Of a DNA stretch of 64,000 bases, positions 1 through 11,080 are shown one piece after another; the stretch's first letter is position 1; each line of letters starts with the position of its first letter. The notes beneath the pieces were generated by a model that did no database searches, was not told the DNA's origin, and worked only from the letters and a program-made list of their open reading frames with translations. The DNA is from Sambucus nigra (Eukaryota > Streptophyta > Magnoliopsida > Dipsacales > Adoxaceae): assembly GCA_949130495.1 (NCBI GenBank), contig OX422221.1, positions 478,225,159-478,289,158 on the forward strand, in the 5' to 3' direction. Position numbers and translations under genes: made by a program.

Positions 1-980
1 GCACTTGCTTCATCGTAGGCTAATACTACATTAGCCATTCCCTTAGTATAGATTTCCAAAGCTTCTTCGAACTCCCCCTGCTTCGTCATTGGCTTTCTTT
101 CTTCTTTCTTTGCCTCCTCATCATATGCCACCACCAGATTGGCCCCATGTGTTGGGAGTCGATTGTTTTTAACGTTCTACAGAGGGATTTGTAACGTTTT
201 TCCCTTTACATATTTATTGATGATTCTTCTCAGTGTGAAACAACTCTCTGTTGGATGCTGGATCTTTCGATGAATCTGGCTATATTTGGGATCCACCCTT
301 GTTACCGCATCGGGTTCCCTAACAGGAATGCCCTTTGGTTCGTAGATTGTTCCTCCTTCGACCATTGCATTGTAATAGCTAACAGCCTCATCCACTGTAC
401 AAGGCCACATTGATGGGTCCTCCCTATTTCTTCCAAACTTCCTCTTATTGTCCTTCTTCGGTACCTTGCCCCCATCTGTTGCCTTAGAGTACCCTACCAG
501 TCGGGGCTAAGACCTCCCCCCCACAGGTTGTATCAGTTGCCTAAACATCATGGGCACAACCACTGGATTTGGCTGCACAACCAATGAGATATTTCTTGTC
601 TCTTTTAGGAACGCTGAAAAAGTCCCCTCGCATGTCTCATTGATAAGATGGCAGATGTACTTAGGGAGCAGTCCTTCCACACAGATCTGTAGTATCTTGG
701 ACTCTTTGGCCTCCTCCCTCACATCGAGGGACCTCTCCCTGAGCCTTCAAACGTAGGCCACCACATCTTCCCCTTGTCGGTGCTTCTCCCTTCACAGTTA
801 GGTTAAACAAAAAATCATCTTTCGCCAGAAAGAACTTCTGGGCGAACAAAACATGCATCTCCTCCCATGTAGAAATGCTCTTGGGAGCTAAATGAGAATA
901 CTAGGTATATGCTTTATCGGTTAAGGATTGTGTTGAATGTCATCAAAGTTGAGCCTTCGATTAATGTTATCTTGCGCCAT
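1..980 (-). pseudogene. gag fragment of E1
   Basis: Gag would form the virus-like particle of the element. The ATG at 980 starts with the same residues (MAQDN) as E2 gag. The reading frame is broken into pieces at about 858-661, 722-507 and 410-177, each matching E2 gag (for example MREEAKES and the EGLLP.YICHL region). Relative to E2, about 680 bp of gag are missing: the N-terminal piece jumps near position 926 straight to the segment corresponding to E2 about 3460. The fragment is therefore internally deleted as well as frameshifted. The coding strand ends at the window edge within sequence matching E2 about 4370. It is non-functional. Confidence 0.8.
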
Positions 981-1002
981 ACTCCTTTCTTAAAAGAATG
1001 CC

Positions 1003-1020
1003 TCCCCAGCAGAGTCACCA
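1003..1020 (-). promoter_or_regulatory. primer binding site of E1
   Basis: On the minus strand the 18 bases begin TGGTGACTCTGCTGGGG, two bases after the LTR end (CTTACA). The position and the TGG start fit a tRNA primer site for minus-strand DNA synthesis. The E2 site is the same apart from three or four changes. Tat-lineage elements are reported to use tRNA-Arg in some families, but I could not confirm which tRNA fits here. Confidence 0.65.
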
Positions 1021-1022
1021 AA

Positions 1023-1884
1023 TGTAAGAGGGTAATTTAGATAAGATGGAGGCGTAACCTCTTTTTGAATACAGTAAGGACAAGTTAACAAGAAAAAACT
1101 ATTGATTAACTATAGGACACGAAAACACAACTTAGTGAAGATAAACTTGATTAAACTCACAAATCTCTCATGTATGACTTAAAAGATAATAATGAACTCA
1201 GAAGTAACTCAGTTAGAGGGAGAAAGAAGTAAGCACCCTAGATACACCTTGGCAGGAAGCCAAACACACCAACCACCCTCAAGAATCTCTGTCAAGTATT
1301 AAAAGCTTCGTAACAAATGATAATGATGGGTGATTAAACTCTCTCATTTTGTAATAACTATCTCTCTGATGTATATTATCTCTAGTAATAACTTTTTAAC
1401 TCTCAAAAAGATCATCCTCTCCTCAGAGGCGTTTGGGGTCCTTAAATAGCCTCTCTCACTACCCCCAAGGCAACTCCGTTATTAATGCCTGTGAACAACA
1501 TCCCTCATACTTTATGTCACAAGCATTAAATAATTGATGCACTTGTTGTCTCCACATCATAAGCATTAAATGTCAAGACATGTCTTTTGCCTAACGACTG
1601 TGTGTCAGGGGGCTGTTGTTACAGAGGTGGCTCACCAACTGCCTGATAGCCCTAAATACCACGGTGGTTTACTCATGTGCAGGTCTGATATTGCCTAGCT
1701 GGTTAGTGACATCAGATAAAGTGGATGTGACATTAAGTAGAGGGCTGTTTGGCTAATAACTCATCTCCCGATGGAACTCATGGTTGCTTCCCCCCCCCCC
1801 CCTCCCGAGGTTCGACGGTCAGGGTCCTTCGGTGTTTTACCAGGTGTATCTAAGATAGTTAGGACAAGCCCCAATGGTGCCTCA
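1023..1884 (-). repeat. 5' LTR of E1
   Basis: An 862-bp LTR on the minus strand starts TGAGGCACC (at 1884) and ends CTTACA (at 1023). A TATA-like CTATTTAAGG lies near 1445 on the minus strand. It aligns along its whole length with the E2 3' LTR at 26664-27509. A poly-C run at about 1791-1802 is specific to this copy. The terminal TG and CA are present. Confidence 0.8.
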
Positions 1885-2691
1885 CTGGTAAAACTTCGAA
1901 GGACCCTAACTGTGGAACCTCGAGAAGAGCAGCTTGGAGTTCCATCGGGCGATGAGTTATGAACCAAACAACCCTCTACTTAATGTCACATCTATTATAG
2001 GTGATGTCACTAGACAGCTAAACAATATCAGACCTACACTTGAGTAAACTACCATGGTATTTGGGGCTGCCAGGTAGTTGGTGAGCCACATCTGCGGCAA
2101 CAACCTCCCTGACACACACTAGTTAGGCAAAAGACATTTCTTGGCATTTAATGTTTATGACGTGGAGACAACTAGTGCATCAGGCATTTAATGCTATGAC
2201 ATAAAGTATGAGGGATGTCTTTCATAGTCTTTAATGACTGAGTTGCCTTGGGGATGGTGTGGGGGATATTTAAGGACCCCAACCACCCTTGAGAAGAGGA
2301 TGATCTCTTGAGAGTTTAGGAAGTTATCACTAGAGAGAATACACATCAGAGAGAGTTATTATAAACCAGAAGTCTTATTCACTCGCCATTGTCATTTATT
2401 ACGAAGCTTTTGATACGTGACAGAGATTCTTGAGAGTGTTTGGTGTGTTTGCTTATGTACCAAGGTGTATCTAGGGTTCTTGCTTCTCTTTACCTCTAGC
2501 TAAGTTACTTCTAAGTTCATTACTATCTTCTGAGTTATACACGAGAGATTTATGAGTTTAAACTGAGTCTTATCATCATTAGGTTTGTGTTTGCATGTTC
2601 TATCACTAATCCAAGGTTTTGGCTAATTAACTTATCATTACTATACTTCAAAGGGGTTACGCCTCGATTTTATCTAAAGTACCCTCTTAGA
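1885..2691 (+). repeat. 5' LTR of E2, truncated at its start
   Basis: 807 bp collinear with the 3' LTR at 26664-27509 and the E1 LTR, but beginning about 42 bases into the LTR, at TGGTAAAAC, directly after the E1 terminus. It ends CTTAGA where the other copies have CTTACA. A TATA-like TATTTAA stands at 2267-2273 in a context shared by all three LTR copies (followed by GGACCCC). Confidence 0.8.
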
Positions 2692-2693
2692 TT

Positions 2694-2711
2694 TGGCGAC
2701 TATACTGGGGA
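2694..2711 (+). promoter_or_regulatory. primer binding site of E2
   Basis: TGGCGACTATACTGGGGA begins two bases after the LTR end, the place where plant gypsy elements bind the tRNA primer. Three to four bases differ from the E1 site, in keeping with decay of one or both copies. Confidence 0.65.
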
Positions 2712-2733
2712 GGCATTCATCTAAGTAGGGAGT

Positions 2734-4480
2734 ATGGCGCAAGATAATGTTAATCAAATGATCAAATTTGATGACGTCCAACACAATGAAGAACAATCTT
2801 TGAGAGAACTAGAGGTTCTAAGGGATGGGGTTCCTATAATAGAGGTACCTCTAGTTCAGGTGATGACATGCGCTCCAGGGGTGAAAGAATCTTCCACGAG
2901 TGCAGGGTTGGGATCCACTGAAGTGTCACTCCTCATGAGTAAGTTTTATAAGTTTTTGCAAACTCCGGTAGCTTCCACGATGCTGGGAGGATTGGAAGCC
3001 AATGCCTACGTAACACCAGGGGAAGTCCTAATGGCCCCACCAGGTGCAGGTGTAGCAGGAACAATCCCATCAAGCATACCTTCTGTTGTGAATCCAGCAG
3101 TGGAAACCCCAGGAGTATCAATGGCCTCAGCTGCAATGGGCACTCAGCCCATGGTCCCGTTGGTTGTTGCCCCAGTAGCCTCACCCATGGAAGAAATGAG
3201 GAAGGAGATGTATAAAGATATTCTTAAGTTCATGCAAGCTTCCTCATAATCTTCTGGAGAGGTATATTCGGTTCATAATGACTTTTGAACACCCTATCCT
3301 TAGGAATACAATGACGAGCCCTATCCAAAGGACTATATTCCTCCTATTCTTAAAAAATACATAGGGAAATGTGGGAACCCGAAGGAGAATATTTAGCGCT
3401 TTGTTGAACACTTGGGAGCGCATTACAATAATAAGAAACTTATTTTGAGGGAGTTTTCCAAATCCTTAACCGATAAAGCATATACCTCGTATTCCCATTT
3501 GGCCCCTAACAGTGTTTCTACATGGGAGGAGATGCACGTATTGTTTGTCCAGAAGTTCTTTTTGGCAGAGGATGAGTTTACTTTGACCCAACAGGCTAGG
3601 GAGAAACAACGACCTGGGGAAGAAGTGGTGGCCTTTGTTTGAAGGTTGAGGTAAAGATCTCTCGACGTGAGGGAGGAGGCCAAAGAATCCATATTATTAC
3701 AGATCTGCGCTGAGGGACTGCTTCCTGAGTACATCTGCCATCTTACCAATGAGACGCGTGAAGGGACTTTTGCGGCATTCTTAAAAGCGGCGAGAAATAT
3801 CTCCTTGGTGGTGAGGCCCAATCTGGTGGTGGAGCCCATGATGTTTAGGCAGCCGATGCAACCCGCGGGAGGGAGGTCTCAGCCCCCACGGGTAGGGTAC
3901 ACCGAGGGGGAGATAGGGGCAAGGCACAGAAAAGGACAATAAAGGAAGTTTAGAAGAGACAGGGAGTACCCACCACCATTGCCTCATGTAGTGGAGGAAG
4001 TTGTCAGCTATTACAATGCGACGGTCCAAGGGGGAACGGTCTATGAGCCAAAAGACATTCCTGTTGAGGAACCCGATGCCGCAAGAAGGCGGATCCAAAG
4101 TAATATCAGGTTCATCGGAGGATCCAACATCGAACCGAGAGATATTTCACACTGAGAAGAATCATCGACAAGTATGTAAAGGTAGGAACGTTGCAAATCC
4201 CTCCACAGAACGCTAATAATAATCTGCTACCAACACATGTGGCCAATATCATGGTGGCCTCTGATGAAAAAGCGAAGAGAGGAGAAAGAGCGTCAACGAC
4301 GAATCAAAAAGAGTATGAAGAAGCTCTGGAAGATTGTACAAGAGGAATGGCTAATGTAGTACTGGCTTACGAAGAGGCAGGCGCCAAAGACGTGGAGGAT
4401 GTATATAGTGTCGAAGGTAAGGAAGCAAACCCAGTCCTAGAATATTATGAAGTTGCGAAATCCTTGAAGTTCACCTGATT
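2734..4480 (+). pseudogene. gag of E2 (capsid/nucleocapsid), broken
   Basis: The start is the ATG at 2734, just after the leader. The first frame is open to 3249 (171 codons, a proline- and valine-rich N-terminal region). The retrotransposon gag core follows in pieces at about 3380-3642 (FSKSLTDKAYTSYSHLAP; TWEEMHVLFVQKFF) and 3667-3942 (MREEAKES, YICHLTNETREGTFAAFLK), with an in-frame stop near 3640 and frameshifts. Further gag-like sequence continues to about 4480 in other frames. No CCHC knuckle was recognised. The pieces match the E1 gag on the opposite strand. It cannot be translated as one protein. Confidence 0.8.
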
Positions 4481-4619
4481 CTTCGACCAAGTGGGGATAC
4501 CAACGGAGAGTAGGTTGGAGATAACCCAGGCAATACTTGATATTACGAGGAAGAACGCATTTCCTTCGCTGAGATGGAAGGGACCCATGGCCAGGTTGGT
4601 AAGAAGGTTTCTGTCATAA

Positions 4620-5010
4620 GTAACCTTTAGCGATGCAAACAGGTTTATAAGGTTCACTCACAACAGGCCATTATATGTGACTTCTAGTGTCAACGGAGTT
4701 AGCTTTGCAAGGACTCTTATGGATGGGGGAACTTACATTAATATTATGCCAATCAACTCTTTCCATGCAGCCAATATTCCAGAATAAAGGTTGGTCCCCA
4801 TGCGTTTGGTAATTTTAGGGTATGATAATCAACCTTCCAAATCTATTGGGTACGTTCGTGATGGGAAATCTGAGTTCCCATATTAAGTTCCATGTAACAG
4901 AGAGTGTAACTTCCTATCATCTTCTAATAGGAAGGGTGTGGATGCACAACTAAGGGTTAGTTCCTTCTACGTGCCACTAATACACTAAGGAGAATATCAA
5001 GGGGACAGAA
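4620..5010 (+). pseudogene. aspartic protease region of E2
   Basis: This is the retropepsin that would cut the polyprotein. A retropepsin-like segment reads LMDGGTYINIMPI at about 4710-4750, with DGG at the place of the usual D-S/T-G active site. It is preceded by RPLYVTSSVNGVSFARTL, which fits the strand before the active site. In-frame stops follow near 4785 and 4885. The assignment depends on one motif and on the order gag-protease-RT. Confidence 0.6.
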
Positions 5011-5529
5011 GTGACCATTAAGGCTACGAAAAGGTCCTTCGCTATTGAGGAAGCTCACTTGGTCGATGTGATATTTTACACTGAATTAGAGGAGGATGTC
5101 CTCATCCTAACTAGAAGAATAGAGGGAGCAATGGTTCCCTCGATCAGAGAAAGGATGGGTCCCTTGAACGAGCAGAAGAAGGAGGTTGCAATCAGCACAA
5201 GGGAAGTGGCCGAAGAAGCTCACCAGGTGGTCCCTCGGCTGTAAAACATCTCGAAGCAGCTCAAAGATAGGATGAGGCCCAGAGTGGATCCGATGGAATA
5301 TGAGGTCCAACGAAAAAGTGTGCTGAGTCGGTTCTCGATAAAAAGAGTGGCTGAGGATTCTAGAGAGAAGAAGAGGAAGGTAGTCTCCACTACCAACAGA
5401 CAATGCAAGAAGCTCATTACTAAAGAAGAAAATGTGGTATATTGATTGTAACGGTGTGAGCGGACAGTTAAAGAAACTGATGGTGAGGTTGAACCGATAT
5501 ATGAATGCTTTTTGGTGGATCAACGGGGA

Positions 5530-7034
5530 TAATGTATGGTGATAGACAACTCCAGCATACAAGAATTTGTGGAGGAAGTCACTGAGGAACCAGATTACAT
5601 GGCGGATCGACCGAAACCGCAGGCACAAGAACTACAGCAATTGAACCTGGCGAGAGAAGAGGAGGACCCAAGGCACGTTTTCATCTCGAACGGTCTTAGT
5701 AAGGAAAAGCAAAAGGCCTTGGTTGAGTTGATTCAGGAATTTATAGATGTCTTTGCATGAAAGTACACAAAGATGGAAGGGCTGGATGAGGAAGTGAGCT
5801 GTCACAAGTTGAATGTCATGCCTTCATCCATCCCAGTAAAATAAGCAACGAGAACGTACAAGCCTGAACTAGACCTAAAGATCAAGGAAGAGGTCCAACG
5901 TTTGCTAACAGCATAATTTATCAAGCCGATACAGCACCCACTTTGTCTATCTAGCATTGTCCCAATGGGAAAGAAAGACAAAAATGAAATAAGGATCTGT
6001 GTGAATTTTAGAGATTTGAATAGAGCTTGTCCCAAAGATGAGTTTTCTCTGCCCTCCATTGATAGCCTGATAGATGCAACGACTGGTCATGAGATGTATA
6101 TCTTCATGGATGGGTATGTAGGGTACAACCAGATCAAGATAAACCCCTCGAATGTAGAGAAAATAACATTGAGAATCCCATTAGGTAACTTTATGTACAG
6201 GGTAATGCCTCTTGGACTCAAGAATGATGGGGAGACTTACCAGAGAACGATAATGGAAATTTTCCATGACTTCTTTCACAAGTTTGTGGATTTTATGTGT
6301 ATTATTTGGTCATCAAGTCAAGTAAGGAGGAGTCCCCCCTAAGCGATTTGAGGAAGGTGTTTTCCCGTTGCAAAAAGTTTAAATTAAAAATGAATCCACT
6401 AAAGTGTGTTTTTCGAGTAACAAGTGGGAGATTTCGAGGCTTTGTGGTTTATTGACAAGGGGTAAAGATGGACCAGGACAAACAGTGGGCGATCTTGGAA
6501 ATGCCATGTCAAAGAACGGCGAAAGAGCTGAAGAGTTTCCTCGGCAAAGTCTCCTACCTTAGGAGATTTGTGCCTGGGTTATTCAAGGTAACACGTCCAT
6601 TGATGCAGCTACTATGAAGGAACACGAAGTTAAAATGGGAGGAGATTCACCAGGAGTCTCTTGACGGGCTAAAGAAACTGCTCGTTTCACCACAGACCAT
6701 GGTTCCCCCAAAGGGAGGAATACCGTTGCAGCTGTTCCTCACATCCACCATGAGGTCCATGGGAGATTTGCTGGCACAAGAGATTGACGGGCAAGAACGA
6801 CCAGTCTACTACCTCAACAGGATCATCCATGGGCCAGAAGTTAGATATAGTAGCTTGGAAAGGCATTTTTTAGCCTTAGTATTTATAGGGCAAATACTTA
6901 GACATTATATGCTGTCTTTTACAATTCATATTGTAACTAGATGTGATCCTATTAAGTATTTACTGGCAAGAACTATATTGATTGGCAGGGCAGCTAGATG
7001 GTTCCTTATCTTCTCCAAATATGACTTGAAGTGA
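5530..7034 (+). pseudogene. reverse transcriptase and RNase H of E2
   Basis: RT motifs are clear: an approach region at 5770-5950, then RICVNFRDLNRACPKDEFSL and the finger/palm piece at 5965-6250 (MPLGLKN). The catalytic region near 6300 is shifted in frame and its YVDD box reads YVYY, so both metal-binding aspartates are lost. The thumb follows to about 6470, and the connection segment LKSFLGKVSYLRRFVPG lies at about 6520-6580. The first RNase H is at 6699-7034 (RPVYYLNRIIHGPEVRYSSL). There are many stops and at least two frameshifts. The enzyme would copy element RNA into DNA inside the particle; this copy cannot. Confidence 0.85.
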
Positions 7035-7136
7035 GTGGTTCCTCATGCAATCAAAAGCTAGGCGTATGCCGATATTCTGGCTATTTTTCCTTCAGGAACG
7101 TTTAAGACACCCAAGGAAAGTTTCCCAGGAGACGAC

Positions 7137-7590
7137 TTGCAGGCCAATCACCTAGAAGCAACGGATGAGGAATGGATAATGCAGTTCGATGGATCCTCTG
7201 TAGAAAAGAAAGGAGGAGTGGGGGTTATCCTTTCAAGAGGAATGGAGGAGATTTTCCTTTCCTATAAATTGGATTTCCCTTGCTCTAACAACGAGGCGGA
7301 ATATGAAGCATTGGTACTAAGGTTTCTAGAGGCTCTTCGAAGGGGGATTCGTTCACTTTTCTTTAAAAGGGATTCAAACTTGGTGGTTTAGCAAGTGAAT
7401 GGAGAGTACGCATTGAAACACATGAGCCTGGCACCATACAGAACAATCATCTAGAGACTTATTTGCCACTTCCATCGGACCAAAATCAGGAGGCAACCCA
7501 GAACGATGAACCTCCACCTAGACACCTATGCCACCATTACCCAGAAAATGTTCATGAGGAGCAATAAAACTACCGTCGTGATCCAACGAA
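7137..7590 (+). pseudogene. second (archaeal-type) RNase H of E2
   Basis: EEWIMQFDGSSVEKKGGVGV followed by LDFPCSNNEAEYEALVL is the signature of the additional RNase H captured by Tat-lineage elements. The catalytic D of FDGS and E of NNEAEYE are visible. The frame is open at 7137-7391, then a stop replaces one codon at 7389-7391. Similarity continues (VNGEYALKHMSLAPY) to about 7590. This domain supports assigning E2 to Tat rather than to Athila or the chromoviruses. Confidence 0.8.
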
Positions 7591-7739
7591 GAACAACTCC
7601 TTCGATGGTACAATTAATTCTACCAATGAAAGAGGATGGGGATTGAAGGGGAGGGATTAAGAGGCAACTAGAGGCTGGTGAAGGAATGATGGGGCTCAGA
7701 GAATTAGCTCAGTACTTTACGAAACAGGGAAACCTTTAC

Positions 7740-9202
7740 TTCAGAAAGGCAGGAGGATGGTTGTCGAGATACGTCGGTCTAGAAGAGGCAGGGCAAAGAT
7801 TGAAGAAAACAAACGAAGCGCACTGTGAAACAACTGAGATACCCCTCTACCAAAGAATGCAAGGGGAGGGGTATTTTTGTCCTAAGATGAAATAGGATGC
7901 AGCAGAGCTACAATGGAAGTGCGATAAATGCTAGTTATTATTCGAGGCAGTTGAATGTCACTTCGTGGAGGCTTAAACTGACTGGAGACAACCCTATATT
8001 GACTTAATTAAAGATGGAGTTGTACCAACGGAGAAAATTGATGTGATGGGACTCAGGCGAAGGGCCCCGAGATTATATGTTCAGGAGGGACAGCTCTATC
8101 GAAGGGGATACTTCCACTGGCCATTGTGCTATATCACAAAGGAATGAGCAACCTAGGTTCTCAAATAGGCGCATAATCCATCTCACATAGGAGGGGTCAA
8201 GTTATATGACCAGTTGATGACTTTGGGATAATATTGGCCAATGATGGAGAAAGATTTGGCTGAGTTTGTTCGAAAGTGCGATACTTGCCAACTTCATGGA
8301 AATATGATCCATGACCCGTCAGTGGACTTACACTCCATGGCAATGCCTTATCCTTTTTACACTTGGGCGTTCGACCTGGTAGGTGCAATACACCTTTTTT
8401 CGAGGGGAAAGATATGGATACTAGTAGCAACGGAGTGCTTCACAAAGTCGGCCGAGGTAATACCATTAAGAAGGGAAACAACGGGGGTGGTGAGCAACTT
8501 CATCAGAGAATACATCATTTTTCGTTTTGGGATCCCAAAGGTTATCCTTTCAGATAATGGAACCCTTTTCGTCAATTCAGAAGTAACGATCCTCACAGAC
8601 AAATACTCCATTTTCCATCACACTACGACAGTGGCATACCCAAAGGGAAACGATCAAGCCGAAATGACTAACAAAACTTTGGTCAATATCTTTGCTAAAA
8701 CGATGGAGGATTTCCCAGGATCGTGGGATAACAAGATACCAGTCGTTTTATGGGCCTATCAGATGACGAAGAGGAAGCCCACATGGTATACACCATTCTC
8801 TCTTATTTATGGGGCCGAGGCTATTCTCCCAGTGGAGTTAGAATTTCCCTCTGCTCGGTATGCTTTGCGAAGTAGTACGCTCCCTCAGAATAGGCATGTG
8901 TTGTTGGAAGCGTTAGATGAACACACAGTTAATGCGATGCAACACTTTCAAATGTATACAAAATAGCTATCCAGGGCATACGATAACTTAGTGAGACCAA
9001 GGAAGTTTGTGGAGGGAGATCTTGTATTGAAGTCAGCGGTAAAACACATCAGGGGGCTTCCTCTACCAAAGTTTGCAGCGAATTGGTAGGGACCCTTTAT
9101 TGTAAAAGAGGCTCATGACTCAAGTTATTGATTAATTTCTAAGATAGAAGAAGACAGGACATTTAAGATTAACAACAAATTATTGGAGGTCTATCATATG
9201 TA
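7740..9202 (+). pseudogene. integrase of E2, with two zinc-binding-like segments
   Basis: Integrase would insert the cDNA into the genome. Two HHCC-like segments precede the core: one at about 7750-7935 (LEEAGQRL, then KCDKC) and one at about 8120-8300 (HNPSHIGG, then KCDTCQ). The catalytic core is open from 8241 to 8966. It shows the first acidic residue in WAFDLVG, the second in LSDNG and the glutamate in NDQAEMTNK. After a stop at 8964-8966 the C-terminal part continues to about 9202, with a GPF box near 9092. Several stops interrupt the frame, and the domain is otherwise readily recognised. Confidence 0.85.
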
Positions 9203-9620
9203 AACCATTATGTTTGGGGTCGATGATGTATTTGGCTATTGTTATGAATAAACAAGTTCTTTTTATGATAAGTATGCAAGCTCTTTTTATTATAACTCAA
9301 GTAAAGATAAAATAATTACACAGTTTCACAAGCTACGCAAATAGTTATAACACAAAGAAATGGCATGAGGAAATTGATATCCTTCTTCATTCATAAACTT
9401 TGGGGCATTATAAAATTGGGAGCTATTGCCCAAGAATTACATGAGAAGAAGAAAAAAAATATATATATACAAAAACTCATTGGCCTAGGAGGAACCGCAG
9501 ATCTGGGGAGGAGAAAAAATCTCCAGGAAGACACGAAGAAGCTGCTAAGCAAGACCGTTGGGAATTAATGGAAGCCTCCAACCTTGTTTGTTCTTTCGTG
9601 CATTCGATAAGGAGTTTTTA
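9203..9620 (+). other. spacer between E2 pol and the antisense gene
   Basis: 418 bp without recognisable coding sequence. It lies between the end of integrase on the plus strand and the 3' end of the antisense gene, so the two transcription units would converge here. It is A/T-rich with short repeats of CAAGTTCTTTTTAT / CAAGCTCTTTTTAT near 9253-9290. No terminator or poly(A) signal stands out. Confidence 0.4.
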
Positions 9621-9947
9621 TCATTTTAGCTTTGCCAGACGCAGAGTTTCTTTGAGGTCCTCCACCTCCTTGTCAATAGATCCAATAAGAGGTGCTATCT
9701 CGGCTAATTTAGTCTCCTTTACCCGCTGATCTTCCTGATGTTTCCACAAGAGTTCCCTTTGGCTGTCGAATCGTTGGCTCTTAAAGGTATTCAAATATGT
9801 GATAAGCCATCCAAAATGGAAATCGTCGTGACCCAACTCCCTCAGATAACCCATAAATTGGTTAAGGAGTGGTCGGGTAACGCTTGAGGTCAGAGTGTTG
9901 GCAATTTTAGCAATGACGGTGGCCATGCCTTGAAGCCTATAACTCAT
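9621..9947 (-). CDS. C-terminal coiled-coil segment of the E2 antisense gene
   Basis: An open minus-strand segment of about 108 codons ends at the stop at 9621-9623. It reads through LRELGHDDFHFGWLITYL and then a charged helix (RVKETKLAEIAPLIGSIDKE) predicted to form a coiled coil. I read it as the last exon of the antisense gene whose first exon is the PMD frame at 25380-23827. The link is inferred from strand, order and lack of decay; no transcript is available. The apparent methionine at its left end is probably internal to the gene. Confidence 0.55.
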   Translation of the reverse strand: MSYRLQGMATVIAKIANTLTSSVTRPLLNQFMGYLRELGHDDFHFGWLITYLNTFKSQRFDSQRELLWKHQEDQRVKETKLAEIAPLIGSIDKEVEDLKETLRLAKLK

Positions 9948-10273
9948 AACGGAGATGTTTTAGCACAGTTAATCCACCATGAACATCTCAGGATGATGAT
10001 TTATAAGTTGTCCAATGATCAGACGATTATTGGCAGGCATCTGAGAAGAACGCTGAAGTACCATCAGGCAGAACACATGAGAAGCTAGGTCAGGCAAAGG
10101 AAGCTCACAGCCAGACTCGCTCTTAGCAGTGGCACCGATCCTGGAACCTTAGTCATCGTGGTTGGAATCTTCTGAAATGACAGGTTCTCGGTGCGTCGAG
10201 GCAATGGGTGAAGGAGGTGGTGGATAATCCTCTCGAGCAACCTGAGAACAGTTAGAGGAAACATGGAGGTTAT

Positions 10274-11052
10274 GAAAAAATCTAAGCAAGTGTTTTCGTT
10301 GTTAAGTCACCGATATAGGTGGAGTTTTTGGAAAAATCTTAACAAGTGTTTTCATTGTTAAGTCACCAATATAGGTGGAGTTTTTGGAAAAATATTAACA
10401 AGTGTTTTCATTGTTAAGTCACCGATATAGGTGGATTTTTTTGGAAAAATCTTAACAAGTGTTTCGTTCTAAATCACCAATATAGGTGGAGTTTTTGGAA
10501 AAATCTTAACAAGTGTTTTCATTGTTAAGTCCCCGATATAGGTGGAGGTTTTTGAAAAAATCTTAACAAGTGTTTTCGTTGTTAAGTCACCAATATAGGT
10601 GGATTTTTTGGAAAAATCTTAACAAGTGTTTTCGTTGTTAAGTCACCGATATAGGTGGAGTTTTTGAAAAAATCTTAACAAGTGTTTTCGTTGTTCAGTC
10701 ACCAATATAGGTGGAGTTTTTGGAAAAATCTTAGCAAGTGTTTTCGTTGTTAAGTCACCGATATAGGTGGAGTTTTTGGAAAAATCTTAACAAGTGTTTT
10801 CGTTGTTAAGTCACCGATATAGGTGGAGTTTTTTGGAAAAATCTTAACAAATGTTTTCGTTGTTAAGTCACCGACATAGGTGGATTTTTTGGAAAAATCT
10901 TAACAAGTGTTTTCGTTGTTAAGTCACCGATATAGGTGGAGTTTTTGGAAAACCTTAACGAGTGTTTTCGTTGTTAAGTTACCGATATAGGTGGAGTTTA
11001 CCAAAAAACCTTAACAAGTGTTTTCATTGATTAAGTCACCTTGATAGGTGAA
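10274..11052. repeat. tandem array of ~57-bp units
   Basis: About 13 to 14 head-to-tail copies of a 56-58-bp unit with core AACAAGTGTTTTCGTTGTTA and AGTCACCGATATAGGTGGAG. Units differ by a few substitutions and small length changes in the T and A runs. It lies inside the antisense gene, between the C-terminal segment and the piece at 11081-11380. Reading frames through it contain stops, so it more likely lies in an intron than in an exon. Confidence 0.9.
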
Positions 11053-11080
11053 ATTTGAGAAACTAGGAAATACAGAGAAT

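Larger units (their letters stand above)
1..1884 (-). mobile_element. E1: partial Ty3/gypsy element, Tat lineage
   Basis: A minus-strand LTR retrotransposon runs off the left edge of the window. Read on the minus strand it has an LTR (1884 to 1023), a primer binding site directly after it, and the first part of gag (980 to 1). The LTR, leader and gag match the plus-strand element E2 closely, so both belong to one family. The Tat assignment rests on E2, whose pol has the extra RNase H. The right end coincides with the expected LTR terminus and is followed at once by E2 LTR sequence that lacks only about its first 42 bases. This suggests E1 inserted into the E2 5' LTR in opposite orientation. 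The other half of E1 lies outside the window. Confidence 0.85.

Noticed and set aside
5107..5628. 173-codon minus-strand frame opposite E2 pol
   Set aside because: It is opposite decayed polyprotein sequence, has no recognisable domain and is not conserved in an obvious relative.
10274..11052. Possible CRISPR array
   Set aside because: The repeats are contiguous ~57-bp units without unique spacers, and the sequence is clearly a plant nuclear genome.
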